Shown here: positions 19,355 through 28,966 of the stretch, in pieces
How the letters are laid out: the number at the start of each line of letters is the position of its first letter
How positions within the stretch are numbered: the first letter of the stretch is position 1
Origin: Gammaproteobacteria bacterium
Lineage (GTDB): Bacteria > Pseudomonadota > Gammaproteobacteria > Pseudomonadales > Pseudohongiellaceae
Direction of reading: 5' to 3'
Assembly: GCA_017853205.1 (NCBI GenBank)
Contig: JAFMKB010000002.1
Location: forward strand, 53,962-117,961
DNA: 64,000 nt
Notes under the pieces: generated by a model
What the model saw: only the letters and a program-made list of their open reading frames with translations
What the model was told of the DNA's origin: nothing
The model's database searches: none
Program-made: the position numbers and the translations under genes

Positions 19355-20041
19355 GTGAATACAGAGATCAGTCCAATTCAACTAATACTTGAGGCAACGC
19401 TGCCAGTGCAACTGGTGATGCTGTCCTTGCTTGTACTCTCAATATTGTCTTGGGTAATGATTGTCCAGAGAGCGATGGTTCTCACCGCTGCGTCCAGAGG
19501 CGTACTGAGCTTTGAAGAACGTTTTTGGAGCGGCATGGATCTCAGTCAACTTTATAAAGAAGGCACTCAGATGCAGCGTGATGACGTGCCGATTGTAGGG
19601 ATCGAGAACATTTTTAGAGCGGGTTTCAAAGAATTCATGCGGCTGCGGCAGCAGGCGTCAGTGGATAAGGAAGCGATAATGGAAGGCGCGCAGCGGGCGA
19701 TGCGGGTCGCGTTTTCGCGAGAAGAGGAAAAGCTTGAACGGCATCTCGCTTTTTTGGCCTCGGTTGGCTCAGTCTCACCTTACGTCGGCTTATTTGGCAC
19801 AGTGATTGGGATTATGAACTCGTTTATAGGTCTTGCGAGTCAGACACAGGCGACGCTGCAAGTGGTCGCGCCCGGAATTGCAGAGGCGCTGATCGCAACG
19901 GCCATGGGTCTGTTTGCTGCAATCCCTGCTGTTGTCGCCTACAACCGTTATTCTTCATCGGTGGACACCATCACGGGAAGCTACATAACGTTCACCGATG
20001 AGTTTTCCAGCATCCTCCACCGCCAAGTTCATAGCGAATAG
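19355..20041 (+). CDS. tolQ: Tol-Pal system proton channel protein TolQ
   Basis: A 228-residue inner-membrane protein of the TolQ/ExbB/MotA family with three membrane segments: about residues 17-38 (QLVMLSLLVLSILSWVMIV), 135-160 (LASVGSVSPYVGLFGTVIGIMNSF) and 168-192. With TolR it uses the proton gradient to energise TolA and constrict the outer membrane during division. The start is GTG, with an excellent ribosome site (ggagaag). Unlike most gammaproteobacterial tol operons, no ybgC thioesterase precedes it. Confidence 0.96.
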   Translation: MNTEISPIQLILEATLPVQLVMLSLLVLSILSWVMIVQRAMVLTAASRGVLSFEERFWSGMDLSQLYKEGTQMQRDDVPIVGIENIFRAGFKEFMRLRQQASVDKEAIMEGAQRAMRVAFSREEEKLERHLAFLASVGSVSPYVGLFGTVIGIMNSFIGLASQTQATLQVVAPGIAEALIATAMGLFAAIPAVVAYNRYSSSVDTITGSYITFTDEFSSILHRQVHSE

Positions 20042-20064
20042 CGGGGGGCTGTCGAGACTGCATT

Positions 20065-20505
20065 ATGGATATTATCGCTCGTAAAAAACGGAAGCCGATG
20101 GGAGATATCAACGTCGTTCCTTACATAGATGTGATGCTCGTGCTTCTCATTGTCTTCATGGTTACCGCACCGCTGCTCAATCAGGGTATTGATGTAGAAT
20201 TACCCCAAGCTAACAATGAGCCGCTAAGCATCGATGAAAACCAGGCAACTCTTGTTGTTTCGATTACCTCGGCAGGCGAATATTATCTAAGCATTGGCGC
20301 TACTGGTGAAGATCGAGAAGCGACAAGCCTCGAACGCGTGGGTGAGCAGGTTGGCAAAATTGTGTCTGCGAATCCAGAAATACAAGTGCTAGTGGAAGGA
20401 GACACGACGGCCGATTGGGGTGCGATGATTCAGCTCCTCACAACCTTGCAAGCGGCGGGTGTGGCTAACCCCAATTTCATCACCCAGCCACTCGACTCAC
20501 AGTAG
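20065..20505 (+). CDS. tolR: Tol-Pal system protein TolR
   Basis: A 146-residue ExbD/TolR family protein. After a short basic cytoplasmic tail, the single membrane helix INVVPYIDVMLVLLIVFMVTAPLL carries the conserved proton-path Asp (in IDVMLVLL). The periplasmic domain follows (QGIDVELPQA...). It sits 23 nt behind tolQ. TolQ and TolR form the stator-like complex that powers TolA. Confidence 0.96.
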   Translation: MDIIARKKRKPMGDINVVPYIDVMLVLLIVFMVTAPLLNQGIDVELPQANNEPLSIDENQATLVVSITSAGEYYLSIGATGEDREATSLERVGEQVGKIVSANPEIQVLVEGDTTADWGAMIQLLTTLQAAGVANPNFITQPLDSQ

Positions 20506-20527
20506 AGTCTAGGGAGAGATAAAAAGA

Positions 20528-21418
20528 ATGCCCTCAGTGCGCGAATTGCTTGGCTTTGGCGAATCAGACGGAGTGAATAATCTGGTGATTCTCAATGGCT
20601 ATCCGCTCGCCGTGGTGGTAGCCATTTCTCTTCATATTCTGCTTCTTGGTGGACTCGTTTATCTTCAAAGTAACAGTCAATCGCAAGCCTTGGAGCTCAT
20701 TCAGCCAACAGTGATTAAGGCGCTACTGATCGAGGAGAACCCCCAGGTCGCTAATCAGCGGGCTCAAGAAAACCGTCGTCTTGAAGCAAAGCGTAGAGAA
20801 ACGGAGCGTGCTAACGCGGCGGCGCAGAAAAAGAGAGAAGAGCAGGCCGCAGAAAAAAAGCGGCAGGAAGAGGCTGCGAAAAAGCGCGAAGAACAGCGGA
20901 TTGCTCAACAGCGTGCCGATGCGCAGGCGCTGGTTGAGCGGGAGAAAGTGCAAGCCGAACGCGATAAAGCGCAAGCAGAGCGGGACAGAGAGCAGGCAGA
21001 GGCGCGGCAGGCCAAGCAGCGCGAAGAACAGGCCCAGCGAGACCGCGAGGCGCAGCAGCGCAAAGAGCGCGAAGAGGCGCAAAATGCCGCGGCAGCCGAG
21101 GCGGCAAGCAGCGAGTTCGAGCTTGTTCAAAGCGCAACCGGACTAATCCAGCAGCTAGTGACCGATAATTGGTCGAGGCCTCCGAGTGCGCGAAACGGTA
21201 TGCGCGCAGTTATTCAGATTAAAATGTTGCCAACAGGCGAACTCGTTGACGTGAGAATCACACAGTCAAGTGGAGATCCGGCGTTCGATAGATCGGCCGA
21301 AAATGCGGTCTACAGAGCTGCGCCGTTCGCAGAATTAACCGCATTGCCGATCCGTGTCTTCAATCAGAATTTCCGTACGCTGTCACTCATCTTCCAGCCA
21401 GAGGACTTACTTAACTAA
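20528..21418 (+). CDS. tolA: Cell envelope integrity protein TolA
   Basis: A 296-residue protein with the three TolA domains: one membrane helix at about residues 26-47, a long helical domain II rich in Glu, Arg, Lys, Gln and Ala (about 70-200), and a C-terminal globular domain III (LIQQLVTDNWSRPPSARNGMRAVIQIKMLPTGEL...) that reaches the outer-membrane side. Domain II is shorter than in E. coli TolA (421 residues) and more arginine/glutamine-rich, which generates long open frames on both strands that are not genes. Its stop overlaps the tolB ATG by one base. Confidence 0.94.
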   Translation: MPSVRELLGFGESDGVNNLVILNGYPLAVVVAISLHILLLGGLVYLQSNSQSQALELIQPTVIKALLIEENPQVANQRAQENRRLEAKRRETERANAAAQKKREEQAAEKKRQEEAAKKREEQRIAQQRADAQALVEREKVQAERDKAQAERDREQAEARQAKQREEQAQRDREAQQRKEREEAQNAAAAEAASSEFELVQSATGLIQQLVTDNWSRPPSARNGMRAVIQIKMLPTGELVDVRITQSSGDPAFDRSAENAVYRAAPFAELTALPIRVFNQNFRTLSLIFQPEDLLN

Positions 21419-22737
21419 TGAAACTTAATCGCGCGACTCCGTTATTGTTCGTTATCAGTGCACTGTTGAGTTTTTCAGCTAAGGCCGAGCTCAGTATTCA
21501 AATCACCCAAGGAATAGATAACCCAATTCCGATCGCGATTGTGCCTTTCTCATGGGAGGGGAGTGGGGTGCTGGATGAAGCTATCGGTGACATCGTTACC
21601 GCCGATCTTCAGCAGGTAGGTGAGTTCCGAGCGCTCTCGCCGTCGAATATGCTGGCTATGCCGCGCGAGGAGCGCGAAGTTTACTATCGTGATTGGAGTG
21701 TCCTGGCGCAGGATTATCTCCTCGTCGGCAAGGTGCAGAGAGCACCCGGGAGCGAGTTGATACAGGTGCAATACGAATTTTTCGATATAAATCGGGAGAT
21801 TAAGCTCGCAGGAGAGGTGCTCACTGGCACTACGGCGCAGCTGCGCGATATAGGCCATGAAATAAGCAATGTTGTGTTCGAGCTTGTGACCGGGACGCGA
21901 GGCGCGTTTACAACGCAAATCCTCTACGTTGTCAGTGAATTCGTAAGCCCGGAAGAGTCGTATTTTCGCCTTGAAAAGGCCGATTACGATGGCCGTCGGG
22001 CGCAAGTTTTGCTGGAATCTCGTGAGCCGATTATGTCACCCAGTTGGTCACCTAATGGGCAAGATATTGCCTATGTGTCATTTGAGACTGATTTGCCACG
22101 AATTTATACGCAGAACATCGCGACGGGGCAGCGTCGCCAGATCACTAATTACCCGAACATAAACAGCTCACCCGTATGGTCGCCGGATGGGACAAAGCTG
22201 GCTATGGTTCTGTCTAAGGACGGTAGTCCAGATATTTACGTACAAGACCTGATTAGCAATGAGCTGATCCGGATAACTGACCATCCTGCTATCGACACGG
22301 AACCCGCTTGGTCGCGAGACGGGCGCTCTTTGGTATTCATGTCGGATAGGACGGGTCAGCCTCAGATTTATCAGATGGAAATAGGTGCAAGCACCTACGA
22401 TGTGGAGCGTCTAACCTACGACTGTTTCCACTGCGCTAAAGGGCAGTTCTTACCCGATGGGGTCAACCTTGTTCACGTAAGACGGGAGACTCGACAAAGT
22501 CCGGAATACCAGATTTCTATAATGAATGTGGAGACCCTGAGGGTTATCACGCTCACCTCGACTAAATTCGACGAGTCACCTAGTGTCGCCCCCAATGGCA
22601 GCATGATTATGTACGCGACTAAATATAACGGCCGCGGGGTGCTCGATGCGGTATCGATTGATGGTCGCGTCAAATTTCGGTTGCCTTCGTCGCGGGGAGA
22701 CGTGCGTGAACCGGCTTGGTCGCCATTCTTAAATTAG
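21418..22737 (+). CDS. tolB: Tol-Pal system beta-propeller protein TolB
   Basis: A 439-residue periplasmic protein. A signal peptide (LLFVISALLSFSAKA) precedes the N-terminal domain (IQITQGIDNPIPIAIVPF), and then come the six WD-like propeller repeats recognisable by their P.WSPDG.....S modules (for example PSWSPNGQDIAYVSFE, PVWSPDGTKLAMVLS, PAWSRDGRSLVFMSD). It binds Pal and TolA. ATG 21418 follows tolA directly (TAATG). A small hairpin separates it from pal. Confidence 0.97.
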   Translation: MKLNRATPLLFVISALLSFSAKAELSIQITQGIDNPIPIAIVPFSWEGSGVLDEAIGDIVTADLQQVGEFRALSPSNMLAMPREEREVYYRDWSVLAQDYLLVGKVQRAPGSELIQVQYEFFDINREIKLAGEVLTGTTAQLRDIGHEISNVVFELVTGTRGAFTTQILYVVSEFVSPEESYFRLEKADYDGRRAQVLLESREPIMSPSWSPNGQDIAYVSFETDLPRIYTQNIATGQRRQITNYPNINSSPVWSPDGTKLAMVLSKDGSPDIYVQDLISNELIRITDHPAIDTEPAWSRDGRSLVFMSDRTGQPQIYQMEIGASTYDVERLTYDCFHCAKGQFLPDGVNLVHVRRETRQSPEYQISIMNVETLRVITLTSTKFDESPSVAPNGSMIMYATKYNGRGVLDAVSIDGRVKFRLPSSRGDVREPAWSPFLN

Positions 22738-22746
22738 TCACTCCAG

Positions 22747-22765
22747 CGAGAGGTGAAAGCTCTCG
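22747..22765. repeat. Hairpin between tolB and pal
   Basis: CGAGAG (22747-22752) and CTCTCG (22760-22765) form a 6-bp stem with a 7-nt loop shortly after the tolB stop. No U tract follows. It may be a processing site or attenuator that lets pal be expressed at a higher level than tolB. Confidence 0.35.
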
Positions 22766-22868
22766 AATAAGGAGAAAATATATCCAAGTTTTCTAAAATT
22801 CCGCCGATTTAACAAGACTAGACGCAACTTTTTAGGCTGCGGAGTATAACCTGAGAGGGATAATAACA

Positions 22869-23414
22869 ATGGTGAACACAAAACAATTCATGCGCTCAGT
22901 TTTCGTTGCAATGGCTTTGATGAGCCTTGCAGCGTGTAAGTCATCAAGCGATGCGGAGAGCGATGCTAATGCTTCATCAGCAATGGGTAGCATGTCTAGC
23001 GAGTCGACGTCATCCGCTGCTCAGGCCAATGGCGCCGGGACGAGTGGCCGCCTGAGTGCGGAGCAGATTCAAGCTGAGAATGCGCTAAGGCAAACAGTCT
23101 TCTATTTTGACTTTGATATTGCTGAATTCCGCGCAGTCGACAGAGAAACGTTGATGTATCATGCGCGCGATCTGGCTGCCAATCCGAGCAAGCGGCTGCG
23201 CCTCGAGGGTCACGCAGACGAGCGCGGGACGCGCGAGTACAACTTGGCGTTGGGCGAGCGTAGAGCAAACAGTATCCTTAATTATCTTATCGTTAACGGA
23301 GCGTCACGCTCGCAGATCGAAGTGGTTAGCTACGGAGAAGAGAGACCTGCAATGACTGGTCAATCTGAGAACGCCTATAACCGCAATCGACGAGTCGAGG
23401 TGGTCGCGCGTTAG
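22869..23414 (+). CDS. pal: Peptidoglycan-associated lipoprotein Pal
   Basis: A 181-residue outer-membrane lipoprotein. The signal ends in the lipobox LAAC with the lipidated Cys23. After a serine/alanine-rich linker, the OmpA-like peptidoglycan-binding domain (about residues 77-180) contains YFDFD near its start and LRLEGHADERGTREYNLALGERRA in the middle, which contact the meso-diaminopimelate peptide. It anchors the outer membrane to the wall and is positioned by TolB/TolA at the division site. It has its own 131-nt upstream gap. Confidence 0.96.
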   Translation: MVNTKQFMRSVFVAMALMSLAACKSSSDAESDANASSAMGSMSSESTSSAAQANGAGTSGRLSAEQIQAENALRQTVFYFDFDIAEFRAVDRETLMYHARDLAANPSKRLRLEGHADERGTREYNLALGERRANSILNYLIVNGASRSQIEVVSYGEERPAMTGQSENAYNRNRRVEVVAR

Positions 23415-23497
23415 AACGCTTGCATGCGCGTTGCCCTCTGCGAATGGCTCGCCTAAACTATTCGGTATAGTCATTCTCTATGGAGCTTCGCGCAGCG

Positions 23498-24286
23498 ATG
23501 AAATTACGCCAATTACAGACTGTCAAAACCTCTCAAGCATTCGGTGACAGAGCCTTACGCCTGGCTATTACTGCGACTGTGGCGCTACTCAGTACTCTTG
23601 CAATGGCGCAAAATGCAGGCGCTCAGTCGTCGAATGACGCCATGTCGTTACTCCTGGATCAGAACCGGCAACTTCAAGCCGAAATTCAAGCCCTGCGCGG
23701 ACAACTCGACGAGCAGGGTTTTGAGATTAAAAAGCTTCAGAGAGATTCTCTCAATCGTTATACCGATGTCGATCAAAGACTGAGTGATCTCGAATCGTCG
23801 GCTCCGAGCTCACCTCAACCGACCGCCGTCCCAACCTTACCTAACAGCACGGCAGGACAGACTCAGGCGCCAGCTACGGAGAGCACATCACGTCCAACGC
23901 TGCAGCCCGCGACTCTCAGTGAACAACAGCTCTACCAGATGGCCTACGATTCGGTTATTAATAGCCACTTCGAACGCTCAATCGCCGAATTCGATCAGTA
24001 TTTAAGCCTGTATCCCGACGGTCGCTTCGTGACCAATGCCCACTATTGGAAAGGCCAAGCCTATCTCTATCTCGAGCGTTTCGAAGAAGCACGTAGCGCC
24101 TACGAAATAATTCTCGAGCAGTATGCCGATTCGAACAAAGTTCCCGATGCCATGTACGGATTAGGCCTCGCGTATCAAGGCATGGGGAACCTCCAGCGCG
24201 CTAGGCAGATGCTTAACGACATCAAGCGCCGCTTTCCGAATACAGGAGTCGCTAACCTTGCTGATACACGACTGCTTTCGCTGTGA
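23498..24286 (+). CDS. cpoB: Cell division coordinator CpoB (YbgF)
   Basis: A 262-residue periplasmic protein. It has a signal peptide (hydrophobic stretch about residues 22-36, cleavage near AMAQ), a coiled-coil domain (LLLDQNRQLQAEIQALRGQLDEQGFEIKKLQRD), a proline/threonine-rich linker and a C-terminal set of TPR repeats (YQMAYDSVINSHFERSIAEFDQYLSLYPDG). CpoB links Tol-Pal with PBP1B during constriction. I prefer ATG 23498, with ggag 12 nt upstream, to the ATG at 23480 that lacks a ribosome site. It ends as GTGA with queE. Confidence 0.9.
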   Translation: MKLRQLQTVKTSQAFGDRALRLAITATVALLSTLAMAQNAGAQSSNDAMSLLLDQNRQLQAEIQALRGQLDEQGFEIKKLQRDSLNRYTDVDQRLSDLESSAPSSPQPTAVPTLPNSTAGQTQAPATESTSRPTLQPATLSEQQLYQMAYDSVINSHFERSIAEFDQYLSLYPDGRFVTNAHYWKGQAYLYLERFEEARSAYEIILEQYADSNKVPDAMYGLGLAYQGMGNLQRARQMLNDIKRRFPNTGVANLADTRLLSL

Positions 24287-24936
24287 GCACTGATCTAAGT
24301 TTACGCCTTACGGAAATCTTTCACTCTCTGCAGGGTGAGGCTAGGACGGCAGGTCGGCCGACTGTGTTCATCAGGCTCACAGGATGTCCTCTGCGCTGTA
24401 CCTATTGCGACACCGCATATGCTTTCGAAGGAGGTAAGCAGCACTCGCTGGATGAAATTCTTGCAAAGGTAGCTGAGCATTCAGCGGAGTATGTGACGGT
24501 GACAGGGGGGGAGCCTCTCGCTCAACCTTCAGTGATTAAACTCATGAAAGCGCTTTGCGATGCCGGATATCACGTTTCGCTTGAAACAGGCGGCGCGATG
24601 TCTATCGGTGAGGTCGATGAACGTGTCTCAATCGTGCTTGATCTAAAAACCCCAGCCTCTGGCGAATGTGACCGTAATTTGCTCGCAAATATCCCTTTGC
24701 TGCGAAGAAAAGACCAAGTCAAGTTCGTCATCTGTGATCGTAGCGATTACGAATGGTCGAAGGCCCAGCTGCAGATGTACGACCTTGGATCGCGTGTGGA
24801 CGATGTATTATTTTCCCCTTCCTATGAGGAGCTAGTGCCCGCTCAATTAGCGCAGTGGATTCTCGAAGACAGGCTTAAGGTTCGAATGCAGCTCCAATTA
24901 CACAAGCAAATCTGGGGCGACAAAAAGGGCGTTTAA
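24283..24936 (+). CDS. queE: 7-carboxy-7-deazaguanine synthase
   Basis: A 217-residue radical SAM enzyme of queuosine synthesis that contracts 6-carboxytetrahydropterin to 7-carboxy-7-deazaguanine. The 4Fe-4S cluster ligands are Cys35, Cys39 and Cys42 ([16 protein letters not shown]). [12 protein letters not shown] is the SAM-contacting motif. The length fits the short QueE type. The start is GTG overlapping the cpoB stop (GTGA). It works with QueC, 50 nt downstream, and QueD, encoded at 44143-44499. Confidence 0.96.
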   Translation: MSTDLSLRLTEIFHSLQGEARTAGRPTVFIRLTGCPLRCTYCDTAYAFEGGKQHSLDEILAKVAEHSAEYVTVTGGEPLAQPSVIKLMKALCDAGYHVSLETGGAMSIGEVDERVSIVLDLKTPASGECDRNLLANIPLLRRKDQVKFVICDRSDYEWSKAQLQMYDLGSRVDDVLFSPSYEELVPAQLAQWILEDRLKVRMQLQLHKQIWGDKKGV

Positions 24937-24985
24937 TGCTGAACTCAATTACCGATCCAGCTATCGACTCAAGGAAATCGAGACT

Positions 24986-25654
24986 ATGAAAAAGGCAATC
25001 GTCCTAGTTTCAGGCGGGCTCGATTCTGCGACCTGTCTAGCGATCGCCCAGGCCGAGGGCTATGCTTGTTATGCATTGAGTTTCGACTATGGCCAGCGCT
25101 CTGTTAGCGAGCTCGCCGCCGCGGCTCGGCTAGCAGAGGCGGCCGGCGTCGTGGCCCATAAAACCTTGCCAATAGACATGGGCGCAATTGGCGGATCTGC
25201 GCTAACTGACCGCAGTATCGCCGTGCCCGAACAGGAGACACAGGGGATTCCTGTTACCTATGTGCCAGCCCGTAATACGGTGTTCTTGAGCTATGCACTA
25301 GCCTGGGCCGAAGTGGTTTCAGCCGAAGCTATTTTTATTGGCGTTAACGCGCTAGATTATTCTGGCTACCCAGATTGTCGGCCCGAGTATATTAACGCTT
25401 TTCAATCTCTTATTGATCTTGCTACGAAAGCTGGCGTTGAGGGCAAAAGTATTGCGCTCAGAACGCCACTAATCGACCTCACAAAAGCTGAAATTATTGA
25501 CGTTGGGTTGCGGCTCGGCGTGGATTACGCGGCGACAGTTTCTTGCTATCAGGCGGATGAAGACGGGCGTGCCTGCGGCCGTTGCGACAGTTGTAGGTTG
25601 CGGATAAAAGGCTTCGTCGACGCGCAGTCCGAAGATCCGACCCGTTACCGTTAA
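24986..25654 (+). CDS. queC: 7-cyano-7-deazaguanine synthase
   Basis: A 222-residue ATP-dependent enzyme that makes preQ0 from 7-carboxy-7-deazaguanine and ammonia. The PP-loop SGGLDS (residues 9-14) and the adenine-loop NTVFLSYA are present, and the C-terminal zinc site reads CGRCDSC. PreQ0 is the precursor of queuosine in tRNAs with GUN anticodons, including the tRNA-His(GUG) and tRNA-Asp(GUC) of this window. It follows queE and precedes a tRNA-Lys gene. Confidence 0.97.
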   Translation: MKKAIVLVSGGLDSATCLAIAQAEGYACYALSFDYGQRSVSELAAAARLAEAAGVVAHKTLPIDMGAIGGSALTDRSIAVPEQETQGIPVTYVPARNTVFLSYALAWAEVVSAEAIFIGVNALDYSGYPDCRPEYINAFQSLIDLATKAGVEGKSIALRTPLIDLTKAEIIDVGLRLGVDYAATVSCYQADEDGRACGRCDSCRLRIKGFVDAQSEDPTRYR

Positions 25655-25681
25655 ATATTCGAAAAAAATGGCGATTCTGAC

Positions 25682-25709
25682 TTGTCTTTTTTTGATTTGA
25701 TAGTACTAT
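25682..25709 (+). promoter_or_regulatory. Promoter candidate for tRNA-Lys
   Basis: TTGTCT (25682-25687) and TACTAT (25704-25709) are 16 nt apart, and a GC-rich tcgcccc follows just before the tRNA, as in stringently controlled stable-RNA promoters. Confidence 0.5.
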
Positions 25710-25722
25710 GTCGCCCCTTCAC

Positions 25723-25798
25723 GGGCCGTTAGCTCAGTCGGTAGAGCAGTTGGCTTTTAACCAATTGGTCGTGCGTTCGAGTCGCACACGGCCCACCA
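25723..25798 (+). tRNA. tRNA-Lys(UUU)
   Basis: A 76-nt cloverleaf. The acceptor arms GGGCCGT (25723-25729) and ACGGCCC (25788-25794) pair fully, the anticodon stem GTTGG/CCAAT encloses the loop CTTTTAA with anticodon TTT, and GTTCGAGTC is the T loop. CCA is encoded. The position between queC and nadA is shared by many Gammaproteobacteria. Confidence 0.97.
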
Positions 25799-25911
25799 TT
25801 TTTCCCGTGATCTCTCTATTGGCGCCCATCGCGCCATCCTCTCGCTGTCGTTTCTCCGCATAAGTAATGCCATGGTAAGATAGTGGCTTAAGAACTGAAC
25901 GAGAGCGCAGC

Positions 25912-27039
25912 ATGCAAGAAATAACCACTACATCATCGCTACCAGAGCGCCTTGCTGCAGACACACAGCTTGTAAAATCTTACCTCGATAAGATCGACGC
26001 GTTTCAGATTGACTCTCTTAGCGCCGCAGAGACGAGCGATTATAAGCGCCGTATTCTTGATGCGCTGGCTTCTAGCGGTGCAAAAATGGTTGCGCACTAT
26101 TACACCGATCCTGTGCTGCAAGATCTAGCAGAGGAGAGTGGTGGTTTCGTCGGCGATAGCCTTGAAATGGCGCGTTTCGGGCGCGACTGTGACGCGTCTA
26201 CGTTGATCGTAGCCGGCGTTCGGTTCATGGGCGAATCGGCAAAAATACTGAGTCCTGACAAGCGCGTCATTATGCCAACGCTCGAAGCGACGTGTTCGCT
26301 GGATATCGCCTGCCCAATTTTGGAATTTTCCGCATTTTGCGATGCTAACCCGGATCGGACAGTAGTTGTTTATGCGAATACTTCGGCCGCGGTTAAGGCG
26401 CGCGCCGATTGGGTGGTTACGTCGAGCGTTGCGTTGGATATTGTCGAACATTTAATGGAGCGCGGAGAAAAAATATTGTGGGCGCCTGATCGCCATCTCG
26501 GACGCTACATTCGCGACACAACAGGTGCTGACATGCTTCTCTGGGATTCAGCGTGCATTGTTCACGAAGAATTTAAAGCGCGTGGCCTTCGCGATATGCG
26601 TGCGCTATATCCTGATGCGGCGGTGCTTGCGCATCCAGAATCACCCGCTGAGGTCTTGGCGATTGCCGATGTGATTGGTTCCACTACGCAGATAATTAAA
26701 GCGTCGCAAGCGTTGCCAAACTCACAGTTCATAGTCGCGACTGACCGCGGGATTTTTCATAAATTACAACGGCTCTCGCCCGAGAAAGAGTTTATTGTCG
26801 CGCCTACCGCGGGCAATGAAGCAACCTGTAGGAGTTGCGCCAGTTGTCCTTGGATGGGTATGAACACGTTGCCAACCTTGCTCGCTGCGCTCGAGGAGCT
26901 TCAAGTTGAAGAGGCTAATGATGGGCTGACCAACGAGGTCTTTGTCGATGCGGCTGTGGGGGAGCGAGCAATGAAGCCGCTACAGCGCATGCTCGATTTC
27001 GCAGCTGCAAACGCGCTTAAGGTGAGAGGGAAAGCTTAA
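25912..27039 (+). CDS. nadA: Quinolinate synthase NadA
   Basis: A 375-residue enzyme that condenses iminoaspartate with dihydroxyacetone phosphate to quinolinate for NAD synthesis. Family motifs include [41 protein letters not shown] and the cysteine-bearing [12 protein letters not shown] and [19 protein letters not shown] that bind the 4Fe-4S cluster. Its stop overlaps the stop of the converging bepA by 4 nt (ttaa), so neither gene has room for its own terminator. Confidence 0.97.
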   Translation: MQEITTTSSLPERLAADTQLVKSYLDKIDAFQIDSLSAAETSDYKRRILDALASSGAKMVAHYYTDPVLQDLAEESGGFVGDSLEMARFGRDCDASTLIVAGVRFMGESAKILSPDKRVIMPTLEATCSLDIACPILEFSAFCDANPDRTVVVYANTSAAVKARADWVVTSSVALDIVEHLMERGEKILWAPDRHLGRYIRDTTGADMLLWDSACIVHEEFKARGLRDMRALYPDAAVLAHPESPAEVLAIADVIGSTTQIIKASQALPNSQFIVATDRGIFHKLQRLSPEKEFIVAPTAGNEATCRSCASCPWMGMNTLPTLLAALEELQVEEANDGLTNEVFVDAAVGERAMKPLQRMLDFAAANALKVRGKA

Positions 27040-28580
27040 CCTTGAAGTGCTCGCTGCTGATCTTCGAGAGTATTGATGCGCTCTCGCAATCGGGCCTCTA
27101 CTGCCGCCCCCGCACCCTGATCGACTTCTATCCTGAGAGCAAACTGCAGTTGCTGACGCGCATTGCGAAAGTCTCCGAGCAACCTAAAGTACTCTGCGCG
27201 AGCCTGATGCACTTCGCTTATGTTGCCGGCTTGACCTTGTGTTTCCGCAAGCATGGCCCATAGATGATGGTCGTCCGGACGAAAAACCGCATGGCGCTGC
27301 AACACCTCTGCCGCCTCACTGTAATTTCGCGCGGCAATTAATGCCTCTGCATAAGCTGTAGTTAGGGCGTGATTATTCGGATTAATCTGCAGGTGACGCG
27401 TTAAATACTCACGCGCTTGCCCGGGCTCATTCTGTTTCGTCAATATTTCTGCCTGAGTAACCACATAGCTTATTCGATTGGGTTCTTTGGACAGCAAGGG
27501 AGACAGTGCTGCACTTGCACCTGCGTAGTTGCCCGCTTCGTAGAGCGCCACCGCCAAGCCATAGCGATTGGCATCGCGCGTGAAGGCGCTCGTGCTGTTG
27601 GTCAGTGCTCGGCGCATTTCGCTCACTAACGCGTCTTTATCTTCAGCGTAATGGCCAACGACACGCGCTCTGACGATTTGATATTCGAGATCCTCCTGAT
27701 AGAGGCGGTCGGGATAGCGGAATTCTCGGCTCCTGGCATCCGAAATTCGTGATTCAGTGACGGGGTGTGAGAGCAGGAATTCTGGCGGTCGTCGGCCAAA
27801 GCGATTTATGGCGATAAGGCGTTCGAAGAGTGAGGACATGCCCTCTGGGTCGAATCCTGCGTTAAACATCGTATCTTGGCCGATTCGATCGGCCTCCGCT
27901 TCGTTGCTGCGACTAAAGCGCAGCTGATTCTCGAGTGAACGGCCCTGCGCGGCGGCAAGCGCAGCGGCACCGTGACCCGCGTCCGAAGTTGCCATCACTA
28001 TCACACTAGCAAGCAGGCTGGCCATTTGCGGTACGCGCCCAGCCTGAGCCTCATCGATACCCCGGGCAAAGTGTCTTTGGCTTACATGAGAGATTTCGTG
28101 TGCCATGACAGAGGCGAACTCGGCTTCAGTGTGTGCGTTTAAAAATAATCCTGTATTTACTCCAATGATCCCGCCCGGCGCCGCGAATGCATTGAGCTCT
28201 TCGCTGTCTATAATGACAAACGAAAGGCGGTGGTCCTGAAGCTGGCTTCTCGAGGCGAGTTTGTAGGTAACATTTTCGAGATAGTTGTTTAGCAGTGGAT
28301 CTGAGATAGTGGGTGCTCCGCGGCGGACGCTTGCTAAGAATTGCTGGCCGATAGCAAATTCTTGCTCGAGCGATACTGTGCCAGAGATTCGGTCCCCAAG
28401 AGAGGGAAGCGCATTCTGCGCAGAGGCTATCTGCAAGAATAAAGTGAGCACGGCCGTGCTCACGAGACCACAAACCGGGCGCGACGGCTGTAATTGGCAG
28501 GCAGGCTGGCGAGCGAGTCGTCGAGTAAAGCAGCGTCTCAATGCAACAGGGAGGCGATTATGGTGAGTCGAGTGGCTCAT
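27036..28580 (-). CDS. bepA: Beta-barrel assembly-enhancing protease BepA (M48)
   Basis: A 514-residue periplasmic metalloprotease and chaperone for outer-membrane protein assembly. It has a signal sequence ([21 protein letters not shown]) after a long, basic, serine/arginine-rich start, the zinc-site HEISH with His161, Glu162 and His165, the third-ligand helix [11 protein letters not shown] and a C-terminal TPR domain ([23 protein letters not shown]...). The start may be later than ATG 28580, because about 40 residues precede the hydrophobic core. tusA lies divergently 127 nt away. Confidence 0.93.
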   Translation of the reverse strand: MSHSTHHNRLPVALRRCFTRRLARQPACQLQPSRPVCGLVSTAVLTLFLQIASAQNALPSLGDRISGTVSLEQEFAIGQQFLASVRRGAPTISDPLLNNYLENVTYKLASRSQLQDHRLSFVIIDSEELNAFAAPGGIIGVNTGLFLNAHTEAEFASVMAHEISHVSQRHFARGIDEAQAGRVPQMASLLASVIVMATSDAGHGAAALAAAQGRSLENQLRFSRSNEAEADRIGQDTMFNAGFDPEGMSSLFERLIAINRFGRRPPEFLLSHPVTESRISDARSREFRYPDRLYQEDLEYQIVRARVVGHYAEDKDALVSEMRRALTNSTSAFTRDANRYGLAVALYEAGNYAGASAALSPLLSKEPNRISYVVTQAEILTKQNEPGQAREYLTRHLQINPNNHALTTAYAEALIAARNYSEAAEVLQRHAVFRPDDHHLWAMLAETQGQAGNISEVHQARAEYFRLLGDFRNARQQLQFALRIEVDQGAGAAVEARLRERINTLEDQQRALQG

Positions 28581-28707
28581 GGCTGTTAGCTTGTTTCTCC
28601 TTGCGGCAGTGGTAATTGACAGCTACCTGATCATATTACTGAAATACTACCGAAATTAAAGCCTTAGATCATAGGCATTACTAGCTAATGCTTGATAAAA
28701 TAAAGAC

Positions 28708-28941
28708 ATGGAACCCAAAAGCGACATTCAGCTAGACCTTAGTGGTTTGCAGTGCCCGATGCCTTTACTTAAGGCCAAACTCGCATTGAATTCGATGGAT
28801 TCTTCGCAGGTGCTCAAGGTAACAGCGACCGATCCGTCCTCAGAAAAAGACTTCAAGCTGTTCGCCTCGCAGAGTAACAACGAGATCCTAGCGTTTAAGA
28901 AAGACTCTGCCGCGTATTTCTACTGGATTCGCAAGGCCTAG
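28708..28941 (+). CDS. tusA: TusA family sulfurtransferase
   Basis: A 77-residue sulfur carrier of the TusA/SirA family. The active-site Cys16 lies in the conserved LQCPMPLLKAK. In E. coli TusA takes sulfur from IscS and passes it to MnmA for 2-thiolation of U34 in tRNA-Lys, -Glu and -Gln. The end of the protein (AYFYWIRK) is typical. The neighbours tRNA-Lys and MnmC (which acts on the same base) suit this role. The next gene is 25 nt away. Confidence 0.93.
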   Translation: MEPKSDIQLDLSGLQCPMPLLKAKLALNSMDSSQVLKVTATDPSSEKDFKLFASQSNNEILAFKKDSAAYFYWIRKA

Positions 28942-28966
28942 CCTCTGCCCCATTGGAGGGCTAACG

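Noticed and set aside
20723..21137. Long minus-strand frames opposite tolA
   Set aside because: They arise from the repetitive Glu/Lys/Arg/Ala codons of the TolA coiled-coil and show leucine/alanine-biased, non-protein-like composition.
25734..25964. 76-codon minus-strand frame over tRNA-Lys and the start of nadA
   Set aside because: The end of the frame is a translated tRNA, a common false gene call, and the rest is antisense to nadA regulatory sequence.
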